64,000 nucleotides of DNA from Pseudomonas vranovensis DSM 16006 (GCF_000425805.1 NZ_AUED01000001.1:620001-684000); one strand, 5' to 3'. Positions 27,388 to 37,021 are shown, counted from the stretch's first letter. Notes: generated by a model from the letters alone, not told the origin. Made by a program: numbers and translations.

Positions 27388-28113
27388 ATGAACTACACCA
27401 CCCCGACTGATCGCCTGCTGCAGATTCTCGTCGCCCTCGGCCAGGCCAACGAAGCCGTGTCGGCCAAGGAGTTGAGCCTGCAGCTGCAGCAACCGCTGAG
27501 CAGTACCTATCGGCATCTGAAAACGTTGTTGCGGTGGGGGCTGGCCGAGGACAACGGCCACGGCCGTTACCTGCCGGGACCTGCCTGTTTGCAGCTGGCG
27601 AAGAAGTTCGATCGCGAAGCGCTGCTGGTATCGCTTGCCAAGCCCGAGCTCAAGCGCCTGGCCGAGCTCAGCCAGGAGAGCGTGGCCTTGATGGTGCCCA
27701 GCAATGGCCAGGCCATTTGTATCGAGTTGATCGACAGCGTGCAGCCACTGCGCTGCTGCTATCAGAAAGGCTTGGCCCAACCACTGCTGGTCGGCGCCTC
27801 GGCGCGAGTGCTGCTGGCGCATATGGAGCCCGAGCGTTGCCAGGCGATTCTTCAGGCGCTTGGCGTGGATGCCGAGGGCTATGAGGTCTATCGCCAGAGC
27901 TTCATCCCCATTCGTGCCCAGGGCTACGCCGTCAGCCTGGGTGAAATCGACGATGGTATCTGGGGTGTCAGCGCCCCGGTCCTCGACAGCCGCGACCGCC
28001 TGCACGGCGCAATCAGCCTGATGGCGCCGGCGTTTCGCGCCGAGCACAACAGCGACCGCTTGACCCGCTGGACCCGTGAGGTCGCCCTGCGCGTCGGTGC
28101 GCGGCTGGACTGA
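27388..28113 (+). CDS. IclR-family transcriptional regulator
   Basis: A 241-residue regulator. The N-terminal winged helix covers residues 1-70 ([36 protein letters not shown]), followed by a GAF-like IclR effector domain ([24 protein letters not shown] near the end). The ATG at 27388 has AAGGAG five to six bases upstream. It precedes formimidoylglutamase and gltS on the same strand (19 bp to the next gene), so it most likely controls them in response to glutamate or a histidine-pathway intermediate. That ligand is inferred from the neighbours. Confidence 0.88.
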   Translation: MNYTTPTDRLLQILVALGQANEAVSAKELSLQLQQPLSSTYRHLKTLLRWGLAEDNGHGRYLPGPACLQLAKKFDREALLVSLAKPELKRLAELSQESVALMVPSNGQAICIELIDSVQPLRCCYQKGLAQPLLVGASARVLLAHMEPERCQAILQALGVDAEGYEVYRQSFIPIRAQGYAVSLGEIDDGIWGVSAPVLDSRDRLHGAISLMAPAFRAEHNSDRLTRWTREVALRVGARLD

Positions 28114-28132
28114 ATCAACCAGGAGTACCCGC

Positions 28133-29071
28133 ATGACTGCAAATCTTGCCATGCCTGTCTGGCAGGGCCGTATTGATGCTGGCGAGGGATCGTCGGCACT
28201 GCGCTGGCACCAGTGGGTGCAGGCCTACAGCCGCGCACAGCCGCCCGGAACGGCGCTGGTCGGGCTGGCCTGTGACGAGGGTGTCACCCGCAATCAGGGC
28301 CGCAGTGGCGCACGCCTGGGGCCACCCGCACTGCGCAAGGCATTGGCCAATCTGGCTTGGCGTGGCCAGCGTCCGCTCTATGACAGCGGCGACGTTGTCT
28401 GCACGGGAACTGACCTTGAGGGCGCCCAGCAGGCCTATGCCAAGCGCGTCAGCCAGTTGCTCGACCAGGGCCACTTGCCCCTGGGCCTGGGTGGCGGCCA
28501 CGAAATCGCCTATGCGAGCTTTCTTGGCCTGGCCCAGCACTTGCGCAGCCAGCAAGCGCAGCCGCGTATTGGCATTCTCAACTTCGATGCTCACTTCGAC
28601 CTGCGTCATGCCGAGCACGCCAGCTCCGGCACGCCCTTCCGGCAGATTGCCGAGTATTGCGAAGCAGCTGGGATGGCCTTCGACTACTGCTGCCTGGGGG
28701 TGAGCGAGCTAAACAATACCCAGGCCCTGTTCGACCAGGCTGCGCGCTTGAACGTGCGCTATTGCCTGGACCGCGAGATGCAGCCCTGGAACATTGCGGC
28801 CATCGAGGCCGTTGTCGATGAATTCCTCAATGGCATCGACCACTTGTACATGACGCTGTGCCTGGATGTGCTACCGGCAAGCCAGGCCCCAGGCGTCAGC
28901 GCACCCTCGGCCCACGGCGTCGATCTGATGGTGGTCGAGCACCTGGCCCGGCGTGCCAAGGCCAGCGGCAAGTTGCGCATGGCTGATGTCGCCGAACTCA
29001 ACCCAGGCCTGGACCAGGATCAACGTACCGCCCGTATCGGCGCGCGGCTACTGGCGAGCCTGGTTGACTGA
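28133..29071 (+). CDS. hutG: Formimidoylglutamase (HutG, ureohydrolase family)
   Basis: A 312-residue arginase/agmatinase-fold enzyme. The manganese ligands are in GGGHE (about residue 121), [10 protein letters not shown], and [21 protein letters not shown]. The last is the formimidoylglutamase variant, not the DPxxxP form of arginases. HutG hydrolyses N-formimidoyl-L-glutamate to glutamate and formamide. The other hut genes are absent here, so this is a stand-alone copy between an IclR regulator and a glutamate transporter. AGGAG lies seven bases before the ATG at 28133. A different guanidino-acid substrate is possible. Confidence 0.75.
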   Translation: MTANLAMPVWQGRIDAGEGSSALRWHQWVQAYSRAQPPGTALVGLACDEGVTRNQGRSGARLGPPALRKALANLAWRGQRPLYDSGDVVCTGTDLEGAQQAYAKRVSQLLDQGHLPLGLGGGHEIAYASFLGLAQHLRSQQAQPRIGILNFDAHFDLRHAEHASSGTPFRQIAEYCEAAGMAFDYCCLGVSELNNTQALFDQAARLNVRYCLDREMQPWNIAAIEAVVDEFLNGIDHLYMTLCLDVLPASQAPGVSAPSAHGVDLMVVEHLARRAKASGKLRMADVAELNPGLDQDQRTARIGARLLASLVD

Positions 29072-29118
29072 GCCCAACAACCCCACTAATCCAAGTATAA
29101 AAACAAGAGTGTTTAACC

Positions 29119-30327
29119 ATGCTGACGTTGCAACTCGATGCACTGACGACCGTTGCCCTGGCGCTCCTGCTGCTGGCGATGGGTTCACAACTGAAAAAGC
29201 ACAGCTATTGGTTGCGCCAACTCTGTGTACCGGCGCCGGTGATTGGCGGCTTTGGTTTCGCCCTGGTGGTATGGCTGCTGCGTGACCAGCAGCTACTGGA
29301 TATCAAACTCGATACCGCCATGCAAACGCCGCTGATGGTGGCATTTTTCACTACTGTCGGTCTCGGTGGCAGCCTGGGCCTGCTGCGCCAGGGTGGCAAG
29401 ATCCTGTTCATCTACCTGGGTGCCTGCTGGGGCCTGGCCCTGTTGCAGAACCTGGTGGGCGTCGGCATGGCCAAGGCGTTGGGCATTGACCCATTGCTGG
29501 GGATCATGGCCGGTGCCGTGTCGCTGGAAGGGGGCTTTGGTGCGGCCGCCGCGTTCGGGCCGATCGCCGAAAACCTCGGTACGGTCGGGGCAACCACGGC
29601 GGCGCTGGCGTCGGCCACCTTCGGCATGGTTGCCGGCGGCCTGCTGGGCAGCCCGGTGGCGCGCTATCTGATCGACCGTAAGAAGCTGGTGGTACAGGCC
29701 GACAAAGTCGACTCGCTGCAAGCCCTGGAAAAAGCCAACGAGTCGCCGAGTGTCACCCTCGATGCACCGGTGCTGCTGCGCCTGCTGACCTGCATGCTGG
29801 TGATCATGGTGCTGGGCTTCTGGATCGGCGACGCCTTGAAGGAACACCTGGGCATCGTCTTGCCGGTGTATGTCGGGGCAATGTTCGTCGCCATCATCCT
29901 GCGCAACCTCAACGATCGTGCCCGGGTGATCGAGATTCCCGACAACGCCGTCAGTACCCTGGGCGACATCAGCCTGGGCATGTTCCTGACCATGGCGATG
30001 ATGAGCCTCAAGTTCTGGGAACTGGAACAACTGGGCCTGCCGTTGCTGATGATCCTGGTGGTGCAGGTAGTGATCATGGTGTTGCTGTGCATTTTCGTGC
30101 TGTTCCGCCTGTTTGGCGGCAACTACGACGCGGCGGTGCTGTGCGCGGGCTACATGGGGCATGGTCTGGGTGCCACACCGAACGCGGTGGCCAACATGGG
30201 CGCGATCTGTGATCACTACAAAGTGTTCTCCTACAAGGCCTTCATCATCGTGCCGCTGTGTGGTGCGGTGCTCATCGACATTGTGGCCTTGCCGTTGATT
30301 ACCTGGTTCATCAACGCCTTCAGCTGA
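29119..30327 (+). CDS. gltS: Sodium/glutamate symporter GltS
   Basis: A 402-residue inner-membrane protein of the ESS family, about ten helices with two inverted-repeat halves and the pore-loop GAVSLEGGFGAAAAFGPIAE and GHGLGATPNAVANMGAI regions diagnostic of GltS. It imports glutamate with sodium. It follows the formimidoylglutamase gene by 47 bp and is probably cotranscribed, linking production and uptake of glutamate. The ribosome binding site is weak (AAGAG). Confidence 0.9.
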   Translation: MLTLQLDALTTVALALLLLAMGSQLKKHSYWLRQLCVPAPVIGGFGFALVVWLLRDQQLLDIKLDTAMQTPLMVAFFTTVGLGGSLGLLRQGGKILFIYLGACWGLALLQNLVGVGMAKALGIDPLLGIMAGAVSLEGGFGAAAAFGPIAENLGTVGATTAALASATFGMVAGGLLGSPVARYLIDRKKLVVQADKVDSLQALEKANESPSVTLDAPVLLRLLTCMLVIMVLGFWIGDALKEHLGIVLPVYVGAMFVAIILRNLNDRARVIEIPDNAVSTLGDISLGMFLTMAMMSLKFWELEQLGLPLLMILVVQVVIMVLLCIFVLFRLFGGNYDAAVLCAGYMGHGLGATPNAVANMGAICDHYKVFSYKAFIIVPLCGAVLIDIVALPLITWFINAFS

Positions 30328-30439
30328 CCGTTAAAGGCAACTGCTCCACTGCCGGCACTTTGCCTTGCCTGCTGGCATGCTCTCGCCCAATGGACGGAAG
30401 GCGAGTGCCTGCCGTTGGGGCGGTCATGGAGAGCAGGCG

Positions 30440-31600
30440 TTGAGTGCAGAGAAAAAGGCCCGGATGGCGCAGCTGAGTGTGCTGAGCAAATATGGCGTGC
30501 TGGCGGATTTCTCCGCGCTGCAGGAGGCTCAGTTGGACCGGGCGCTGAAGGCGGTCGTGTCGGTGAAGGCTGCGCAAGGCATGACCTTTGCCAAGTGGTG
30601 TGACCAGGTGTTGGGGCAGGGCGCGCGCGTGCCGGTAGCCAGTTTTCTGGCGACCCCGGGGCAAACCCAGTTCAGTAGCCTGACTGCCACCACTGACCTG
30701 GCCAAGAGCCTCAAGGCTCAGGACAAGCAGCATCAAATCACTGTCAAGGGCTACCAGCAGCAGATCGAGCAACTGCAGGCCGAACTGCAGGCTTTGCGAG
30801 ACGAGCAGTCCAAAACTGCAGCCGCAGCCGAGCAGGCATGGTCACGCGATCTGCCAGCACAACTCAGTTACTGGTACCTCGATACCTGTGCGCACCTGCA
30901 CGAAATCCTCTGGGACATCAACGAAGTCGAAGGGGCTATTTTCGAGCAGCAGGGGCAGTTCAACCGCGATTATCGCCGGCGTATCGGCGAGATTATCGGC
31001 CAGGCGCTGTCTCACCTGGATGCATTGGGCTTCACGCTCGATGTGCAGTTGCAGGAGATAACGGACAAGGCAGACAAATCGCTGCCGCCCATCGAGCTGT
31101 ACCACAGCCGGTCTGGCGAAGACGACGGCCATGGCCAGCAGCGATTCGATTTCGTGGTACACGGCGTGCAGGCCGACGTCATCGAGGCTGCGGGTAACTT
31201 TCTGCACCCTGGGCGGGCACAACGGGAAATTGAAAAGCACAGACGCTTCAGCTGCCAGGTCGACGTTGCCATCAGCCGGGGGCACGCCCTGGATGAGGAT
31301 GATGTGTTCCACCTCTCGTGTTACATGCACAAACTGTTCGAGGCCATGGCCCGTGCCGGTGACAAGCGACCGCGCGGGAGCCTGCGCGAGAAGGTGATTC
31401 TGTGCCTGCTGCTCTCAAGGACTGCACCCTGTACCACCGCAAGGTACGCTCGAGCGGGAGCGCTGCCTCGTCTGCAAGACATCTACTACCGGGGTATCAC
31501 CCCGCGCGAGGCCCGCAAGCCGGGCGCGGCATCGGATGTATCGTCAGGGAAAATCGTCGAGCACCTGTTGCACCTGATGCACATTCAGGGCGGGTCGTAA
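30440..31600 (+). CDS. Unrecognised 386-residue protein with central coiled coil
   Basis: I do not recognise a family. The protein is soluble. Residues about 70-135 are coiled-coil-like (QQQIEQLQAELQALRDEQSK). A helical domain follows (LSYWYLDTCAHLHEILWDIN), then a region with an acidic His-rich stretch (SRSGEDDGHGQQRFDF). The C-terminus after about residue 320 turns Arg/Ala-rich and reads less like the rest. A change of frame there is possible, but I cannot show it. A TTG at 30440 with GGAGAG upstream fits best; an in-frame ATG at 30464 is the alternative. It stands alone between gltS and a palindromic repeat. Confidence 0.55.
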   Translation: MSAEKKARMAQLSVLSKYGVLADFSALQEAQLDRALKAVVSVKAAQGMTFAKWCDQVLGQGARVPVASFLATPGQTQFSSLTATTDLAKSLKAQDKQHQITVKGYQQQIEQLQAELQALRDEQSKTAAAAEQAWSRDLPAQLSYWYLDTCAHLHEILWDINEVEGAIFEQQGQFNRDYRRRIGEIIGQALSHLDALGFTLDVQLQEITDKADKSLPPIELYHSRSGEDDGHGQQRFDFVVHGVQADVIEAAGNFLHPGRAQREIEKHRRFSCQVDVAISRGHALDEDDVFHLSCYMHKLFEAMARAGDKRPRGSLREKVILCLLLSRTAPCTTARYARAGALPRLQDIYYRGITPREARKPGAASDVSSGKIVEHLLHLMHIQGGS

Positions 31601-31631
31601 TTCAGACACCACGAGATAGCCAGGCTGCACT

Positions 31632-31689
31632 GGCCTTGTCGCCGGGCAAGCCAGCTCTCGCAAGAGCGGGCTCGGCCGGCGACAAGGCC
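31632..31689. repeat. Long palindrome between convergent orphan and MFS genes
   Basis: GGCCTTGTCGCCGG (31632-31645) and its exact complement (31676-31689) enclose a second small hairpin (GCTCT-CGCA-AGAGC). It lies between converging genes and probably ends both transcripts. Confidence 0.65.
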
Positions 31690-31695
31690 ATAGCT

Positions 31696-33372
31696 TCAGA
31701 TCTGGTTGATCTCGCGGTCCTTGGTTTCAGGCAGGAAGAAGGTGCCGAGGATGGCCGTCATTACCGCGATGACGATGGGGTACCACAGCCCGTAATAGAT
31801 ATCCCCGGTGGCCGCCACCATGGCAAACGCCACCGTCGGCAGGAAACCGCCGAACCAGCCATTGCCGATGTGGTAGGGCAGAGACATCGAGGTGTAGCGG
31901 ATGCGGGTCGGGAACAGCTCGACCAGCCACGCGGCGATCGGGCCATACACCATGGTCACGTAGATCACCAGGATGGTCAGCAGCAACAGCACCATCGGGT
32001 AGTTGGTCTTGGCCGGGTCGGCTTTCTCCGGGTAGCCTGCATTTTTGAGTGCAGTGCCCAGGGTTACGGCGAAGGCATCGTTCTGGGCCTTGAAGTCGGC
32101 AGCCGGCATCCCGGTCCCCTCGAAGCTCTGCACCACGTTCTCGCCGATACGGATCTGCGCCACCGCGCCCGGTTCTGCTTTCTGGTTCTCGTAAGGGATG
32201 GCCCGCTTGGCCAGCACGCTCTTGGCCAAGTCGCAGGAACTGGTGAATTTGGCCTTGCCTACCGGGTCGAATTGGAACGAGCACTGGTTGGGATCGGCAA
32301 TCACCGTGACCGGGTTCTTCTCCTGGGCGGTGAACACATCCGGATTACCGTACTGGGTCAGCGCATGGAAGATCGGAAAGTAGGTGAGAGCGGCGAGGAC
32401 GCAGCCGGCCATGATGATGCCCTTGCGGCCGATACGGTCGGACAGGCTACCGAACAGGATGAAGAACGGCGTGCCGATCAACAGCGAGCCGGCTATCAGC
32501 AGGTTGGCGGTCTGTGGGTCGATCTTGAGCATCTGCAGCAGAAAGAACAGTGCGTAGAACTGGCCGGTATACCAGACCACCGCCTGGCCGGCAGTGCCGC
32601 CAAGCAGGGCCATGATGACTATCTTGAGGTTGTCCCAGCGGGCAAAGGACTCGGTCAACGGTGCCTTGGAGGCCTTGCCTTCGGCCTTCATCTTCTGGAA
32701 CACCGGCGACTCGCTCAGTTGCAGGCGGATGTACACCGATACGATTAGCAGCAGGATCGACAGCAGGAACGGGATCCGCCAGCCCCAGGCCTCGAAGGCT
32801 TCGGTGCCGAGGATTGTCCGGCACGCCAGGATCACCAGCAGTGACAGAAACAGCCCCAGGGTCGCGGTGGTCTGAATCCACGAAGTGAAGTAGCCACGCT
32901 TGCCTTGTGGCGCATGCTCGGCCACATAAGTCGCCGCCCCGCCGTACTCGCCACCCAGCGCCAGGCCCTGCAGCAGCCGCAGGGTGATCAGGATGATCGG
33001 CGCCGCCACGCCAATGGTGGCGTAGCTGGGTAGCAGACCGACAATCGCGGTGGACACGCCCATGATCACAATGGTGATCAGGAAGGTGTACTTGCGCCCG
33101 ATCATGTCGCCCAGGCGGCCGAACACTATGGCACCGAATGGGCGTACGGCAAAGCCCGCGGCAAAAGCCAACAGGGCAAAGATGAAAGAGGTGGTTTCGT
33201 TGACACCGGCGAAAAAGTGTTTGGCGATGATCGCGGCGAGGGAGCCGTAGAGGTAGAAGTCATACCACTCGAATACGGTCCCCAGGGAGGAGGCAAAAAT
33301 GACCTTGCGCTCCTCCCGGGTGATCCCGCGTTTGGGTGCGCTGCCTGAGGTTGTGTTGTCGATTGCCGCCAT
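31696..33372 (-). CDS. MFS transporter, metabolite:H+ symporter type, with large inserted loop
   Basis: A 558-residue major facilitator protein. The N-half has FEWYDFYLYGSLAAIIAKHF and the loop 2-3 motif GRLGDMIGRKYTF; the mid-region PETKDREINQI end is typical of the metabolite:H+ symporter group (KgtP, ShiA, ProP relatives). It is about 120 residues longer than usual. An insert after helix 8-9 (from about QYGNPDVFTAQEKNP to GYPEKADPAKTN) is hydrophilic and holds two Cys (PNQCSFQF, SSCDLAK) that could pair outside the membrane. GGAG lies seven bases before the ATG at 33372. Substrate unknown. Confidence 0.85.
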   Translation of the reverse strand: MAAIDNTTSGSAPKRGITREERKVIFASSLGTVFEWYDFYLYGSLAAIIAKHFFAGVNETTSFIFALLAFAAGFAVRPFGAIVFGRLGDMIGRKYTFLITIVIMGVSTAIVGLLPSYATIGVAAPIILITLRLLQGLALGGEYGGAATYVAEHAPQGKRGYFTSWIQTTATLGLFLSLLVILACRTILGTEAFEAWGWRIPFLLSILLLIVSVYIRLQLSESPVFQKMKAEGKASKAPLTESFARWDNLKIVIMALLGGTAGQAVVWYTGQFYALFFLLQMLKIDPQTANLLIAGSLLIGTPFFILFGSLSDRIGRKGIIMAGCVLAALTYFPIFHALTQYGNPDVFTAQEKNPVTVIADPNQCSFQFDPVGKAKFTSSCDLAKSVLAKRAIPYENQKAEPGAVAQIRIGENVVQSFEGTGMPAADFKAQNDAFAVTLGTALKNAGYPEKADPAKTNYPMVLLLLTILVIYVTMVYGPIAAWLVELFPTRIRYTSMSLPYHIGNGWFGGFLPTVAFAMVAATGDIYYGLWYPIVIAVMTAILGTFFLPETKDREINQI

Positions 33373-33630
33373 TAGTGTTCTCCGTCTTGTTCTTGTAGGC
33401 CGGAGCACCTCATCGATATTGCCGCACCCAGGCCCTGGGGCTGATGTCTTGGACTACCGATTGCGCAAATATTGAACACATGCTGAAGCATAATCAGGTT
33501 TGCGTAGATATCCACTCGGGTGTGTCGACTGCTCACAGGCGGTAGATCGCGGGATTGCCCTGCGCTGGATTTGTCGATTTCCCTTCCACCCGTTCGACCA
33601 GATACATCCCTCCAGCCCGAGCACTCGATC

Positions 33631-34446
33631 ATGACCACCCCACAATCGGGTTACGCCCCCGTAAACGGCTTGCACCTCTATTACGAGATCCACGGCGAGC
33701 ACCAGGCTGACCAACCACCGTTGATACTGCTGCATGGCGGTGGCGACACCATCGAGACCTCCTTCGCCCAGCTCCTCCCGGCGCTGGCGGCCGAGCGCCA
33801 GGTCATCGCCTTTGAACAGCAGGGCTACGGCCATACCGCCGACATCGTTGAGCGGGCCTTCAGCTTCGTGCAGTCAGCTGATGATACGGCGGGACTGTTG
33901 GCCCATCTGGGTATCGGGCAGGCAGACCTGTTTGGCTTCAGCAATGGCGGCACCATTGCCGCCCTGGTGGCGATCAGGCACCCCCGGAGAGTGCGCAAGC
34001 TGATGCTGGCTTCGGCGTTGGTCAGCCGCGCTGGCGCCTACACCTGGCTATGGGAACTGATCGATTCCGCCAGCCTCCAGACCATGCCCGAGGCGTTGCA
34101 GCAGGCTTACCTGGCGGTGGCACCAGAGCCTGGGCACCTGCAACTGATGCACGACAAGGCGGTGCGACGGATGCGCGAGTTCCAGGACATTGCCCCAGAA
34201 GTGATTGGCGGTATCACCGCGCCGACCCTGATCGTGGTGGGAGATTCGGATGTGGTACGGCCAGAGCATGCGGTGGAGCTGTTCAGGCTGCTGCCGCAGG
34301 CGCAGTTGGTGGTGCTGCCAGGCACCGATCACCTGCAGGTGACAGCCCGGACCGAGTGGTTGGTGCCGATGATCGGGGCGTTTTTGCAGGAGTGGCCGAC
34401 GAATCAGCCGGTAGTCCCGGCTGCCGACCAGACCGCTAGCTCATAG
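33631..34446 (+). CDS. Alpha/beta hydrolase
   Basis: A 271-residue alpha/beta-hydrolase-fold enzyme. The oxyanion motif is LLHGGGDT, the nucleophile elbow GFSNGG, the acid in VVGDSDVVRPEHA, and the His in LPGTDHLQVT. The substrate is unknown; overall layout resembles esterases and epoxide-type hydrolases. It is divergent from the MFS gene (258 bp between). Its last 43 bases overlap the 3' end of the convergent VOC gene. Confidence 0.85.
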   Translation: MTTPQSGYAPVNGLHLYYEIHGEHQADQPPLILLHGGGDTIETSFAQLLPALAAERQVIAFEQQGYGHTADIVERAFSFVQSADDTAGLLAHLGIGQADLFGFSNGGTIAALVAIRHPRRVRKLMLASALVSRAGAYTWLWELIDSASLQTMPEALQQAYLAVAPEPGHLQLMHDKAVRRMREFQDIAPEVIGGITAPTLIVVGDSDVVRPEHAVELFRLLPQAQLVVLPGTDHLQVTARTEWLVPMIGAFLQEWPTNQPVVPAADQTASS

Positions 34447-34769
34447 CCATCCGGATCGATGAAGTGAAAGCGTTGCCCGCCCGGGAACGCGAACGTCTCG
34501 CGGCTGATGGTGGCGCCGGCGGCCTTTAGCCTTAGCTGGGTCTGCTCCAGGTCATCGGCGTAGAGGATTACCAGCGGACCGCCCGGTCGCACGGGCTCGC
34601 CAGTGGTGAGCCCGCCGGAAAGTCGACCGTCGCTGAACTCGGTGTAAGTCGGGCCGTAGTCAACGAAACTCCAGCCGAACGCACTGCCGTAGAAGGCTTT
34701 GCTGCGGGCGATGTCGCTGACATTGAATTCGATATTGTCGATCTGACGGTCTTTTCCCTGTGCACTCAT
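34404..34769 (-). CDS. VOC-family (glyoxalase/bleomycin resistance-like) protein
   Basis: A 121-residue vicinal-oxygen-chelate protein (IDNIEFNVSDIARSKAFYGS, then RFHFIDPDGYELAVWSA). The two beta-alpha-beta-beta-beta modules are visible. Metal-ligand pattern is not clear at the first strand (Glu in NIEFNV; Glu in GYELAV). The ATG at 34769 begins the fold, with AGGCACCC upstream. Enzymatic activity cannot be named. It overlaps the convergent hydrolase gene by 43 bp. Confidence 0.82.
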   Translation of the reverse strand: MSAQGKDRQIDNIEFNVSDIARSKAFYGSAFGWSFVDYGPTYTEFSDGRLSGGLTTGEPVRPGGPLVILYADDLEQTQLRLKAAGATISRETFAFPGGQRFHFIDPDGYELAVWSAAGTTG

Positions 34770-34823
34770 GGGTGCCTCCTTGCGCGTGATGTAGTAGCGG
34801 GGCTCGATCCGACGGTTATACCG

Positions 34824-34849
34824 CATCGCGGGGCAAGCCCGCGCCTACA
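34824..34849. repeat. REP-like element (single)
   Basis: CATCGCGGGGCAAGCCCGCG followed by CCTACA, the dispersed family, between the VOC gene start and the nucleotidyltransferase-like gene's stop. Confidence 0.6.
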
Positions 34850-35399
34850 CAAGCTGCAGCCAGGGCCAGCGGGATTGGTAGCTCCTGGCCTTTTGCGCGA
34901 ACAGGTCCGGTTGCGGGTTCCTGGGGTTGATCCGCAACCATCCGTGCGACACATCCTCCAGGCCATAAGGGGCATAGACTTCGCCTGTGTCCGGGTCCAG
35001 TGCAATGCAAGTCCCGGCAATCAGGTAGCGGTCAACTCCGTCCCTGGCCGACTGCAGCTGCGGATAAGACCGGCCAAAGCGCTCGCCATACCACAGGTGT
35101 ACGCGTGCCTGATTGCGTACCTCGATGTTCACGCCCAAGTCCTGGAACAGAGGCCCGGCGCGCTGGATCACCTCATCCTCGGCTTCCCACGACAGGTCCG
35201 GGTCGAAGTAAAAGACGTCATAGTCCTTGATCCCCCAGCCGGCCGGCTGCTGTGCTTGCCGGTTCCACACTGCCTGGAACAGGCAGCCCGCGGTGAGCAG
35301 GCACTGGCTCAGACCCAGGGAGGGCAGGCGCGAGGTGACGGCAACGTTGACCGGGTTGGTCATCGCAATGCTGACCAGTTGTTCGGCAGTCAATGTCAT
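34845..35399 (-). CDS. Nucleotidyltransferase-like protein (DUF925 type)
   Basis: A 184-residue protein of the nucleotidyltransferase-like group. WGIKDYDVFYFDPDLSWEAE gives the acidic Asp-x-Asp centre of the fold, preceded by LTAGCLFQAVWN. The C-terminal RINPRNPQPDLFAQKARSYQ is characteristic of the family. No biochemical role is established. AGGA lies six bases before the ATG at 35399, favouring it over the ATG at 35405. Confidence 0.8.
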   Translation of the reverse strand: MTLTAEQLVSIAMTNPVNVAVTSRLPSLGLSQCLLTAGCLFQAVWNRQAQQPAGWGIKDYDVFYFDPDLSWEAEDEVIQRAGPLFQDLGVNIEVRNQARVHLWYGERFGRSYPQLQSARDGVDRYLIAGTCIALDPDTGEVYAPYGLEDVSHGWLRINPRNPQPDLFAQKARSYQSRWPWLQLV

Positions 35400-35476
35400 G
35401 GGCATTCCTGTGCTGGGGAAGTTCTGGCGATCGACATTAGCGCAAAGTGCCGGGCAGGCGCAGGCATGATTTGCAA

Positions 35477-37021
35477 TCAATACCCATTGGCATACTTCCC
35501 CAGCCCGATCTTGATCCCCACCAGCACAGGCGCCGCGACGGCAAACAGCAGGACAACCGCGACAAACGCCGTATCGAAGGCAATCACCATCGACTGTCCC
35601 GACACCACCCGCCCCAACAGATTAGTCGCCGCCCGACCTGCCGCCTCTGCATCCAGGCCCTTGCTGGCAAGCAAGGCCGTGGTGGTCGACAGTCGTTCGA
35701 ACAGGGCCGGTGATCCTGGCATGAGGTGCGTCCCCAGTACCACGGCATTGTTGACCAGGTTGTGATCGATCAGGGTCTGCAATCCTGCAACGCCCATCAA
35801 ACCTCCCAGCTGCCGCCCGGTATTGAACAGGCCGATGCCAGCGGCCAGGGTGCGGTTGCCGAGGTGACTGAAGGCAATCAAGGTGATCGACAGGAACAGG
35901 AAGCCCAGCCCCAGGCCGCGCAACAATAGGGCCGCCATCATGTCGTCACTGCCGCTTTCGCTGGTAGAACCCGACAACATCCACATCGCCAGCATGAGCA
36001 TCAGGATGCCGAAGGGCACGGTGACAAATGGCGCGATTCGGCGCGCTTGAAACAGGTAGGCCGACACCAGCAGCCCGGCGCAAAACACCGCACCGCTGGG
36101 CAACAGCAACAGGCCGGCGTCTGTTGGGGTGAACCCGAGCACCGACAGGGCGAACGCCGGGATCAGGTACGCGCTGCCAAACAGGGCTGCACCGGCAACA
36201 AAGCTGACAATGAAGGCGAACGCAAAACCACTCGACTTGAACAGGGTGAAGTCCAGCAGACACTCGCCATCGGCCTGCAGTTGCTGGCCGACAAACGCCA
36301 GCAAGGCACTTGTCCCGAGCATTGTCAGCCACAGGATCCGCGGCGCTTCAAACCAGTCCCAGCGGCTGCCCTGGCTGAGTACGTAAGTAAAACAGAGCAG
36401 GCCGCAAGACATCAGGACAAACCCTGTCCAGTCAAAATGCCGGGCGCGGTGACGGCGGGGCACAGGCGCGTCAACGAACAGGAGTAGTCCCGCCGCCATC
36501 AAGGCAAGGGGCACTACACAGAAGAAGATCCAAACCCAGGATTGGCTGTCGAGTAACCACCCTTGCAGGGCTGGCGCGAGAGTAGCGGGGGCGACCACAG
36601 CGCCCATGGCAAACACGGCTTGAAGCACGGGCTGGTAGGCACGGGCATAGGTGCGAAAGAGGATGGCCTGCCCCCCGACCAGCACGGTTGCGCCGGCAAA
36701 GCCCTGCACCGCTCGCAGCAGCACCAGCAGCTCCAGTTGCGCGGTAAGGGCGGCGCCAGCGCACGCCAAGCCCATGATCAGGGTTGCGGCCAGGATTACG
36801 TGCCGCGGGTAGAAACACTTGAACCACCAGGGTGCCGTCATGAAACCGATCAACTTGAATGCGGTGTAAGCAATGTCCAGCCAGGCGAACTCATCGGGCG
36901 TTGCGTAGGTATCGCCGATGATGTCGCTGCGTCCCAAAGCCAGTACGGTGCTGGCGATTGCTTCAGTGAGCGCGGCGAGGACGATGCCCATCAGGAGCAG
37001 GGCAGCGGCTACCCGGCTCAC
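35477..37021 (-). CDS. MFS drug/anion transporter, DHA2 (EmrB-like) 14-helix type
   Basis: A 514-residue inner-membrane transporter with about fourteen hydrophobic helices, EmrB-like. The start overlaps the HlyD/EmrA-like gene by four bases, so the two form an EmrAB-type exporter spanning the envelope with an outer-membrane channel supplied from elsewhere. Motif C-like GxxxGPxxGG is degenerate here (FAMGAVVAPATLAPALQGWL), which is unusual for EmrB. It is the last gene of an operon with an NmrA-like protein and a cupin. Substrate unknown. Confidence 0.85.
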   Translation of the reverse strand: MSRVAAALLLMGIVLAALTEAIASTVLALGRSDIIGDTYATPDEFAWLDIAYTAFKLIGFMTAPWWFKCFYPRHVILAATLIMGLACAGAALTAQLELLVLLRAVQGFAGATVLVGGQAILFRTYARAYQPVLQAVFAMGAVVAPATLAPALQGWLLDSQSWVWIFFCVVPLALMAAGLLLFVDAPVPRRHRARHFDWTGFVLMSCGLLCFTYVLSQGSRWDWFEAPRILWLTMLGTSALLAFVGQQLQADGECLLDFTLFKSSGFAFAFIVSFVAGAALFGSAYLIPAFALSVLGFTPTDAGLLLLPSGAVFCAGLLVSAYLFQARRIAPFVTVPFGILMLMLAMWMLSGSTSESGSDDMMAALLLRGLGLGFLFLSITLIAFSHLGNRTLAAGIGLFNTGRQLGGLMGVAGLQTLIDHNLVNNAVVLGTHLMPGSPALFERLSTTTALLASKGLDAEAAGRAATNLLGRVVSGQSMVIAFDTAFVAVVLLFAVAAPVLVGIKIGLGKYANGY

